From: Buxus sempervirens
Taxonomy: Eukaryota; Streptophyta; Magnoliopsida; Buxales; Buxaceae
DNA: 64,000 nucleotides
Reading direction: 5' to 3'
Assembly (NCBI GenBank): GCA_947561395.2
Contig: OX387187.1
Location: forward strand, 25,401,829-25,465,828
Every line of letters starts with the position of its first letter. The stretch's first letter is position 1. A program made the translations under genes and the position numbers. Shown in pieces: positions 1 through 8,366 of this stretch. The notes below the pieces were generated by a model that saw only the letters and a list, made by a program, of their open reading frames with translations, did not search any database and was not told where the DNA came from.

Positions 1-1257
1 AGATAATCCTTCACATGGGCTTCCGAGAAGACTGGACCAAGCATGAAGCGGACATAGGACCACTCCTTCATCAACCAGGCATTCAGCTTCATAGAAAGGG
101 GCCCAAGACGATCCTCATATCCACATGGGATAATAATCCCCTGGGTCGCACGGAACTGACGAAGGACCCGCAGAGGAAGATACAACACTGCATGCTTCAG
201 GCCCGCTAGGATCAGAAAGTTGCGGTCACGGAAGCTAATCACTGTCGTTGCATTGGGCTGATAAGTACCAGGCCATCTCACCTGGTCATCCTGAAGCGAG
301 CCCAAGAAAGTGAACCAGCCCTGTTTGCCCCCTGGAATATCGGGGCACCCCCTGTTGCTCATCAAGAGAGGGACTTTTAGACTCGGGAAGAAGTGTCGAT
401 TGATCTCTTCAATCTGGCTCAAATGATCAAGTAGCCAAAGCTGCAAAGGAATAGAGATATGTCAGCACATTGTATATTAAAAAAAAATAAAAAAATAAGA
501 AGCAAAAAAGGCAAAAAGAAAGCCAAAAAGCAAGAAAATTTTTTTTTACCTGCAGGATCTGGGCACATGCTAGGAAGCGTTTCGACTTCCTATTGTAGTA
601 GTCGGTTAAGGCCTGATATATCCCAGCTAAAATCATAGGGGCCAACCTCTCCCTCTCCCGAACCTGGCATATCACGGAGATCAAGGCCAAGTCCACCTCA
701 TCATCATCCCGTGGGAAAAGCAACTGGTTGACCACTATCAGGGTCAACGCATTGAATCGGGCCTCCTTATCTTCCCACTTCAAAAGCTTCTCAGTCAAAA
801 AGGCCTTAGATAGGGTCAAAAGGGTGTCAGAATCCCCCAAGTCCTTCTTCCCTATGCCCAAAAAAGTAGAAGCTTCCTTTTTGTAACTGGGCCTTAGAGG
901 TGGATTCACCACCTTCTCATCAAACCTCAAGCCCAAGATGGTTTCCACCTCCTCAATAGTTGGGGTAATCTCATGGGTCCCAAAACGGAACAAATTGAGA
1001 TCAGGAACCCAATGACCAATCATGGCCTCTATAATCTCCCACCTAAAGGGAACCTTGGGAATGAGCAGGGTATGGCCTAGATTAATTGTACCCCATCTCC
1101 TCTCCTCATCTAGGGTCATAGAGTTAACCCACCTTGTGTAAAAGGAATCCACAGGATTGTACCTAGTGAGATTTGGGGGTTTTGATCTAAAAGGTTGTTT
1201 TGCAGGGGAGGCAGTGTGGACAGATAGTAATGGGGCAGAAAATGATTCGGATTCCAT
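1..1257 (-). CDS. DUF7745-type accessory protein gene of element D (partial, 2 exons seen)
   Basis: Antisense gene in the 3' part of Tat element D. Exon 1 is 1257-550: ATG at 1257-1255, donor GTAAAA right after a CTGCAG. The intron is 549-441. Exon 2 starts at 440 and runs off the window edge; the junction is phase 0 and the frame stays open. The protein contains PTIEEVETILGL, a KKEASTFLGI stretch and, in exon 2, GLKHAVLYLPLRVLRQF. These match the order of motifs in the DUF7745 ORF of element C at 49818-51251. The family is common as an extra ORF in plant Tat/Ogre elements and its biochemical role is unknown. An upstream in-frame ATG at 1350 would add a leucine-rich leader, but it lies too close to the TATA box, so I prefer 1257. 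Unlike the copy in C, this one keeps an intron. Confidence 0.72.
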
Positions 1258-1365
1258 TGGATGTGATGGGAGCAAGCTAGAACTCAAGAGGAGGAGGAAA
1301 AAGGCGAAAAAGGGGGTTTCTAAACTCAAAAACTCAGAAAAAATGCTCAAATCCCGAGGCTGGTT

Positions 1366-1525
1366 GCATTTATAGCATCTTTTAACGTATCTGGTAACTC
1401 AGACCGGATACAAAGGCTTTATTAATATCCGGATACGTATACCGGATACAAAGGATGGCATGAGTATCCGGTATAACATACCGGATACAAAGACCAACCA
1501 ATGTATCCGGTATGTCAGACCGGAT
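1366..1525 (-). promoter_or_regulatory. Promoter of the DUF7745 gene: TATA box plus four CCG-N11-CGG inverted repeats
   Basis: On the minus strand a TATA box (1374-1368, within GCTATAAATG) lies about 110 bp upstream of the chosen ATG. Directly upstream are four 21-bp inverted repeats of form ATCCGG-N9-CCGGAT at 1389-1409 (one half-site has CTG), 1427-1447, 1466-1486 and 1505-1525. Their starts are 38, 39 and 39 bp apart. The same half-site recurs in the PMD promoter (7700-7759) and in D's LTR (8459-8531). Promoter role is inferred from position; the repeats are seen directly. Confidence 0.75.
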
Positions 1526-1730
1526 ACAAAGAAAAACAGCAAAAAAATGAGCTAAGGATGAAAAATCCGAATTTTTTACCTGTTTTACCTGCTTACATGT
1601 CATATTTGCAAGAAATTGAAAACAAAAGATGTACAAGACAAGAGAAAATGAATAAAAATATTCTTTTATATATAAATCTCATTTGTACAAGTGATAATGG
1701 AAAAAAAAAAAAAGGAATCCTAATCTACTG

Positions 1731-4648
1731 CTACTGTGCAGGATCATCCCCGCGACCTCTGCCTCGTCCTCCTCTACGACCTCTCCCCCGAGATGATCGG
1801 CGCCTATAGTAGGACAGTAGACGCTCCGCCATGTAGCGTGGTCTCCGTCCTATGAAGGACTGAAGCTGGTACTCGATGCAGTAATCCGATGTATCAGGGG
1901 AAGGGACAGGGACAGAATCAGAAGAAGCCTCTGCCTCCGCAGCAACCAGCTCGACCGGGCCCGCAGCTACAGTAGCCTCCACTCCCGCAGATCCAGATGG
2001 TCCAGCAGCATCAGAGGAAGGACCCGGGGCAGAAATATCTGGGTCAATAGAAAAATTAGAACATTGAAGTACCCGGATAAACCCAAAGAGGGAAGAATTA
2101 AAGAAACTTACCAAGGACCTCAGGAGCAAGGTCAGGAACTACCATAGGAGATGAAGAGCCAGCAGGGACAGTCTCGGCAGGCAGGGGGGCTGCCTCAGGT
2201 ACAGCCAAATCCTCAACCACGACAGCCTCAACTCCTACAGCCACAGAAGGCTCGGCAGCAGTAGCAGGAGGACTAGGAGCTGTAATATCTGGTCAACAGA
2301 AAGGTCAGAAATTGAAATATCAGGATAAACCAAAGAAGTAAAGTTATACTCACCAGGAGTATCAGCCATGGGATCAGTAGGCAGAGCATCACCAGGATCA
2401 GCAGCTGGGACGTCCACAGGATCAGAGGCCCGAGCAGGAGATGGGTCAGGAATGAGGAAATCATGCTCAAAAAAGGCACCCTGATCATGGACCGGGCCCT
2501 GCACAAGTCAAACAAGCATATCAGAATAGCAGAAACAGGAAAATGAAAGAAATGAAAATATGAAAAGGCCAGATACTTGTCTAGCCTGGAGCTCAGCAAC
2601 CAGGGCCTCCAGCTCCCTGATCCGGGCAACCCGCTGGGCCACGACCGCATCGTGCTCAGCGATCATATCATCGATCGCGGCCCGCTGACTCTCAAACCGG
2701 TCCCGGATGGTATTCAGGTCGTGTACCTGCCAACAAGAACAGAAGCAAGGTCAGAAATACATAAGGGAAGAAAAGATGAAAATATAAAGAGTACAAGACT
2801 TACTGTGTCCTCATGGATCCGGATACGGATCCCGCCAATCTCAGTCACCCCGGCACGAGTGGGTCGATCCATCAAGCATCCAATAGACACCCTCTGGAAC
2901 CACTCGTCATAATCTCCAGCTACTGTAAGCCCCTCCGCATCCAGGAAGTGATTGAACTGATCAACATCAAAGCCCGGGAGGAGTGTGTCGGGACCCACAG
3001 GAGGAGGAGGGACAGGGATGCGAAGTGCGCTGGTGTGCTGGAAGTACAGGCGCTCTCCTAAGTACATCACCCTACCAAGCCTCCCGAGGAAGCACTGGTA
3101 GGGCTGACGTCGTCGATCTCTATCGAAGGCATCCTGTACCGCCATCTCACGAGCCACTCCAACATCCACGTCATCAAATCGGGACAGAAGGAGCTGTAAA
3201 AAAGGGAAACTGTCAGGTACAGTCAAAATACAAGAAAGGAAATAAAAGAAAAGGAAAAGATAGAAGGCTTACATCAGATCGGCGGGCACGGTCTAAGTGC
3301 ACCCGGGCAGTACAAGGCTGGCTCCTATCGGCATCTCGAACCTGGGCCGACCATCGCAGGGCCACAGGGAAATCCGCAACCTCAGGAACCGGGGAGGGGC
3401 GGAAGAAGGTCATATATGTGTACATGAACACCTAGCAAAAGAAAAATCAGTCAAGAGAAGATAAAGCCTAAGGAATTAAACTGGACAGATGAATGTAATA
3501 CCTGTAGAATCTGCCAGAAGAACCGGCTGCTGACTCCATCACCCCTCGGGGATGCCAGGCCTCGAACCGCTCGGCACAACCCGGCCAGGATGGTCCCATA
3601 GATGAGCCGACCCCATGCTAGCTGGCGGGTCTGATGGAAATCTCTCAAGGCATCCAAAAAGAGCGGACTGACGCCAGTCGTATCCTCCGGAAAAAAGCAG
3701 CTCCCAAGCATCAACAGAAAAACATGTCGGAAGATCGGTGCAAAGGCTGCATCCTCCACAGAGACAGTCTCGTGCCTCCTCTCAAAATGACGAGCCAGAC
3801 TCTCCCGCAGCCAGCTAATGGAGAGCCGGCCACTCCGCCCATCCCAAGCAGCAGGTGGCAGGGCCTGATATCCCAGAAGGAGGCCGATGTCCTCCGTAGA
3901 AGGCCGCTCCAAGACAATGGTCCGCCCCGTCAACGGAATACCAGTAATCATCACAAAATCGGAGGGGCGGATCCCCAGCTCCACGTCCGGCAGATGGAAC
4001 GACTGAGTCTCTGGGAAATATCTCTCCATCATGGCAAATATGAGTGGACGGTCAACTCTGAATGATGGAATGCTGAGGAAGTGATCCAGGTGGCACCTCC
4101 CAAACTCCCGCCTGAGTGCCGGAGAAAGCGACTGAGCTAACTCACTAAATCTGCCCCAGCTGCCTCGTAAGTGGGAGGAATGATAGGGAAGCGGCACATC
4201 TGCCCTGATGCACATGGAATGGTGGCTATCCAAGCCACGGAGGAGCTTTGTATCATGCACAGAGGCCCTCAACTCCTCAGGAACTCCTGCAAGGGCTACA
4301 GCAACCCCCTCCTGAGCCGTATCTCTGGCTCTGCCTCGGCCGCTGCCACGGCCTCTCTCTCCCTCAAGGGCCTGATCCTGAACCCGGCCTCTGCCTCTTC
4401 CTCGACCCCGAGCCGGTGCAACCACGGGCTAAAATCCAAGAGAAAGATGTAAAGGTTGTGTGGGAAAGGAGAATAGAAGAAAGAAAGAAAGAAAAATTTT
4501 GAAAGCCTACCTCAGCAGAGCTCTCCCTGGAGACATCTAATGGCTCAGACAAGGTGGCGCTGGAGCTCGCCTCTGTCCGAGCCCGCGAACTAGCGGGCTG
4601 ATCAGCAGGGTCAGCCTCCTCTCTAACTCGGGAACGACTCCTAGCCAT
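1731..4648 (-). CDS. Plant mobile domain (PMD / MAIN-like) protein, 8 coding exons
   Basis: Antisense gene in element D. Exons on the minus strand: 4648-4511, 4428-3502, 3431-3273, 3193-2804, 2726-2577, 2498-2354, 2288-2112 and 2038-1731 (TAG stop). All introns are GT-AG and the summed frame is open, giving about 797 residues. N-terminal part: RG-rich tract (RGRGRGRGR). Exons 2-4: PMD (PF10536-like), with FHLPDVELGIRPSDFVMITG and a WGRLIYGTILAGLCR helix. Exon 5: a charged, coiled-coil-like segment. Exons 6-8: acidic P/A-rich tail ending in a second RGRG tract. Exons 7 and 8 begin alike (GATATT after the junction), suggesting exon duplication. Nuclear MAIN/MAIL1 proteins share the PMD and it is often carried by transposons. 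Whether this copy acts for the element or the host is unknown. No stop or frameshift is visible. Confidence 0.72.
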
Positions 4649-5514
4649 CTACACAGGGAAGTGTTTTATGAATTTCAATTTAAATTTATGAAATTCTGCT
4701 TTGCTTATAGTTCACGTTCAGTTTTACATGATTTTTCCAGATCATCGTGAATCGTGTCCCGAGGTTATTTGGTATTTCTGTCCAATTAACAAGATATTCT
4801 ATTGCTAAGGCACTTCCAAATGTTGTCCTAAGATATTTCTGTAAAGCTTAATATTTTCTTAATTTGCTTTCAGGGTTACCAGACGTAATCAGAAAAACAA
4901 TGTGCAGAGCAAAGTCCATTCAAGAACAAGTCATGGAGGCACCGCCTCTATTGGAAAAGTGTTAAGTCCAATCGGGTTGCAAAAAAAGAAAGAAAACAGC
5001 ATGATATTTGGATCTGGAAAGATCAATGGCATTTACAAAATCAGCAATTTAGCTGGAAATTACCCCCAACAGGCAATCCCAATTCAAGTCAAGAGTTGGC
5101 GGTCAGATTAAGAAAGAGCCAATGTAAAATTCAAAGTGATCATGCCAGCAGGGTGTCAATCAGAAAAAAGCATGCAATTCAAGAATTGACAGTCAAAGCA
5201 AAAGTAAGCCAGAATTCCTCATCAGCAGGAATTCCAATCAATGCAAGAAAGAATCATAGCAAAAATTGATTGCAATTCAGAATCATGGCAATTGCTAGAT
5301 TTGATTAAAGCACCAAGCACAAACTTTTCAGAAATTCCAGAATATGAACAAACATGCCACTCAATGTCAAATTCGGCAAGGACAGTGGAAGAATGAGCAT
5401 TAGTTTACAAATGAACTAAATTCAACCAACAATCAAAGCAAAATATTATGTGGAATTTGCAATTCGGTATGGATAAGAAATTTGTCCAATTGAAAATTGC
5501 CGAGACACCCTTAC
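4649..5514 (-). other. 5' UTR intron of the PMD gene
   Basis: The minus strand shows a donor (ACA|GTAAGG) at 5514-5513 and an acceptor TGTGTAG ending at 4649, immediately before the ATG. The 866-bp interval is AT-rich with no plausible coding sequence; the small ORF at 4902-5111 on the other strand resembles nothing I know. A leader intron ending exactly at the start codon explains why no UTR sequence precedes the ATG. Confidence 0.55.
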
Positions 5515-5711
5515 TGTTTGATCGGCAGTGGAGAAGGGAAGACCTGGTTGCAGGTGAATAGGTCAAGCTGGTCGTAGGAACTCCAAGGAAATCACTGCTC
5601 CAACACCAAGCCGTGGAATCACCGGAGCTTGGGCGAACTCGTCGAGCAAAATCAAGCGAAAACCCGAAAATGGCGAGCTAGGGCTCGGTCGCAGCAGGGA
5701 GTGAGTGTCGC
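5515..5711 (-). other. PMD gene 5' UTR exon, proximal half (split by solo LTR)
   Basis: GC-richer than the neighbouring intron. It continues at 7525-7660 on the far side of the family A solo LTR. Duplicated GTCGC flanks (5707-5711 and 7525-7529) mark the break. Read on the minus strand it leads from the TATA region at 7684 to the donor at 5514. Confidence 0.5.
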
Positions 5712-7524
5712 TGTAGACACCCCAAATTGCACTGCCAAATGAGAAAATAATAAAAACATGTAATTAGAGCTTAAAACAGGTCAAAAAGGCCTAAAAATAG
5801 AATGAACAGGCTTTGCCCGTATTGGCTTCACGGGCCGATCTCGCCCGAAAAATATCTACGGGCAGGTGTGCCCGTAGTATCTATACGGTCCCCGTTGGAC
5901 CGTAGTGTATTTACGGGCATTAAAGACACGTGCAAGTTTTGTCCTCCTCTCGATTTCCGAGCTTTATTTGAAGTCCAATATATCTTTAAACGAGCGGATT
6001 ATGTCTTTTATTCGCTGAGGCCACCTTGGTTGGCTATGGATGGGCATTATCTCTGTATTTCACTCTATCCTGAGAATCAGGATATATCCTTCTGGATCAA
6101 CCATACCCCTGGGTGTTTGCCTATAAATAGAAGGCCTTTCCTCAAGCAAAAGGCCACGAAATTTTGAAGTCAAAGAAGTCCAAGGAACTCCAAGAGAAGG
6201 AATCCCTGCTGCTCTGCCTGCTCAATCCAGGTAAGTCCCCTATCCCTTTTATTTTCTGTCTTCAATTCTAGAAGTAATAGGATCATCTCTATTGCAGTAG
6301 AATAAGGCCATATCTGTTTTTGTATTCCTAAACCTGCCTCCAAGTACCTCAAGGGTCTCTCTAGCCGTAAAACGTGAAGAGAGAACTAGGGGAAAGGGGA
6401 ACAGGTGGATCCCTAGAATAGAACCCCATATCTGTTTTTTTCTTTTTCTTTTAGAATAAAGCCTTTGATTGTGTTTGTAACCAAACCTATCTCCAAGTAC
6501 CTCAAGAGTCTCTCTAACCGTAAAACGTGAAGAGAGAACTAGGGGAAAAGAGAACAGGTGGATCCGTAGGGTAGACCCCCATGTGCTCTAATTTGTGAGA
6601 TGTGGCTATTTTGAATATCCTGATCATGTTTTAATGTTTTAATGATATATCTGAATGAATAATATGAATCTATGATGTTTATAGCATGAGATCCTCTCTT
6701 TTTGCCAAAATTTGGATTTTTCACATATTTGCACTTACAGCACTGTTTTCGTGATTTTTGTGATTTTAGGCTAGGATCTTGGATTTATCATGATCAATAT
6801 GGTAGATCTGAATCCAGAAGCCTGAAAATAAATTCTAGGGTTTCATGATATGGTTTTTAAATCGTTTTTCATGATTGAGAGAAGACCCTACGGTTTAAAT
6901 TCTCCCCTTTTGGTGTTTTTCATCAACGTGGGTATTTTTGGTTTTGATTTTCAAATTTAATGTGAAATTTGGGCTTTACCTATGACCTGGATTATTCAAG
7001 TTCAATTTTGAAATATTTTATAAAAATCATATTTTTCTAGATTTCTAGAATTTTGACTTGAAGCCAGATTTTTGGATTTTTCACTTTAAATTGATTTTAT
7101 TTGATTTTATCTCAATTTTGTTTTGATCATGAAACCCTAGGAATGGTATGATCATATTTGATAGTTCTGGATCAATCAGACTATTCATATGAAAAAACCA
7201 TATATTTTTGTCTTTTTTGTGATTTTGTGTGATTTTTATAGCAAGCTTTTTCCTTTATTTTGAACATGAACAATACCTGGCAACCACCTTGTGTGGATGA
7301 ATAGGGGTGCCTAACACCTTCCCCTGTTCATAACTTAATCCCCTTATCCATCTCTGGTTGTTTTTTTTTAGGAGGGATATTTTGCCCTAAAATTGCCTTT
7401 TGTGCTTATTTAATATTTTGGTGTCCATTCACGCCTAAATTGAATGGTGGCGACTCTTTGTTTAATTTAATCCCGTGTGATGATTGAGGAAATCATGTAG
7501 ATTGATTTTTTCCCATGTCTCACA
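5712..7524 (+). mobile_element. Solo LTR, family A (Tat), TSD GTCGC
   Basis: 1813 bp, TGTAGACACC...TGTCTCACA (TG...CA ends), flanked by GTCGC at 5707-5711 and 7525-7529, so it is a solo LTR left by recombination between two LTRs. It matches both LTRs of A1 (20508-22320 and 30283-32093, reversed). Contents: four GCCCGT/GACCGT inverted repeats at 5815-5918, TATA box 6122-6129, two copies of the block with TAGCCGTAAAACGTGAAG (6362-6379, and 6515-6532 with one change), hairpins at 7284-7331, and a PBS-like TGGCGACTCT at 7448-7457. It interrupts the 5' UTR of the PMD gene in antisense orientation. Confidence 0.93.
5815..6129 (+). promoter_or_regulatory. Family A LTR promoter: four CCG-N11-CGG repeats and TATA box
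   Basis: Inverted repeats at 5815-5835, 5843-5863, 5870-5890 and 5898-5918: half-sites GCCCGT or GACCGT, then 9 bp, then ACGGGC or ACGGTC. Starts are 28, 27 and 28 bp apart. TATAAATA is at 6122-6129. Both A1 LTRs keep the array (22114-22217 and 31887-31990). Confidence 0.8.
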
Positions 7525-7660
7525 GTCGCCGGCGTCAATAGTAGTCGCCGGAGCTCCAAGAATCGCCGGGGAATCGTCGGAGAAGAAAAGAGCAACAGTC
7601 GGGGTGGAGAAGAAGAGAGGGTGTCCGGTCTTTGTAATCGGGGAAGAAAGAAGAGAAGGG
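7525..7660 (-). other. PMD gene 5' UTR exon, distal half
   Basis: GC-rich stretch between the TATA box at about 7685 and the solo LTR insertion site at 7525, read on the minus strand. Joined across the solo LTR it gives one uninterrupted leader exon down to 5515. The exact transcription start is not visible; 7660 is an estimate about 30 bp from the TATA box. Confidence 0.45.
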
Positions 7661-7683
7661 GAAAAGTCGCGGTCGCGCGCGAC

Positions 7684-7759
7684 TTATAAAACATGGGGGA
7701 TCCGGATACTCAGGCCGGATACCCATAGGCCCTTGATTATCCGGATATACATACCGGAT
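7684..7759 (-). promoter_or_regulatory. Promoter of the PMD gene: TATA plus two CCG-N11-CGG repeats
   Basis: Minus-strand TTTATAAG (about 7690-7683) is preceded by ATCCGG-N9-CCGGAT inverted repeats at 7700-7720 and 7739-7759, 39 bp apart. Half-site and spacing are the same as in the DUF7745 promoter (1389-1525). Confidence 0.68.
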
Positions 7760-7766
7760 ACCAAAG

Positions 7767-7965
7767 AAAAAAAAATATAGAAAAAAAAACAGGAAAAAAA
7801 CAGAAAAAATAGGAAAAAAAACAGAAAAAATAGAGAAAAAAAAACAGGGAAAATAGAGAAAAAGAAGAAAAGAAAAAGAAGGAAAAGAAAAAAAAAGAAA
7901 AAAAAGAGAAAAGAAAAGAAAAAAAGAAAAAGAAGAAGAAAAAAAAGAAAAGAAAAAGAGCAAAA
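7767..7965. repeat. Purine-rich low-complexity tract
   Basis: Almost uninterrupted A/G sequence on the plus strand (AAAAAACAG, then GAAAAAGAAG-type units). It lies upstream of the PMD promoter and downstream of D's coding part. Six-frame ORFs across it are artefacts of composition. Confidence 0.85.
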
Positions 7966-8366
7966 GTGCTACAACTGCTATTTTCTCACAAAAATCCTAT
8001 TTTTGTCTTGAAATCCACCTCACAGCCACGAGAGCTCTGTGGAATTTGGGACAACTTTGGGAAATGTGCCTGGTCAAAAGGATGATATCCACTCAATTTT
8101 CAACTTGGTTTGATAAAAAAATCAGTTTTTCAAAAATCCTATTTTTAGGCTTAAAATCCACTTCATAGCCACGAGAGCTCAGTGGAATTTAAGAACTCTT
8201 GGAGAGATGCCCCCTTAAAGTGAGGGCTTTTTGGCAAATCTCCACTCAAAAATTGTTTTCTACAGAAATTGAATTGAACCGAGCAAAGCATGCTCAGGGG
8301 AATGCAATTTGGGCTTGTCTACTCTTTGCAGCTCACTGCTTCGCAGCTCCCGCCAAGAGGGGCAGT
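7966..8366 (+). other. 3' non-coding end of element D with polypurine tract
   Basis: Contains the 17-mer CAYAGCCACGAGAGCTC twice (8021-8037 and 8164-8180), each within a related segment of about 140 bp. The same 17-mer lies before the 3' LTR of B (58987-59003) and A1 (22865-22881, reversed). It ends with a polypurine tract (AAGAGGGGCAGT, 8355-8366) abutting the LTR. This identifies the LTR at 8367 as a 3' LTR of a plus-strand element. Confidence 0.75.

Noticed and set aside
1-4648. PMD and DUF7745 genes as ordinary host genes
   Set aside because: Possible, but a plus-strand PPT and 3' LTR follow, and their promoters share D's LTR half-site, so cargo of D fits better. The left part of D is not visible, so this is not certain.
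7535-7963. 142-residue Phe/Ser-rich ORF on minus strand
   Set aside because: Translation of the purine-rich low-complexity tract, crossing the promoter and the solo LTR edge.
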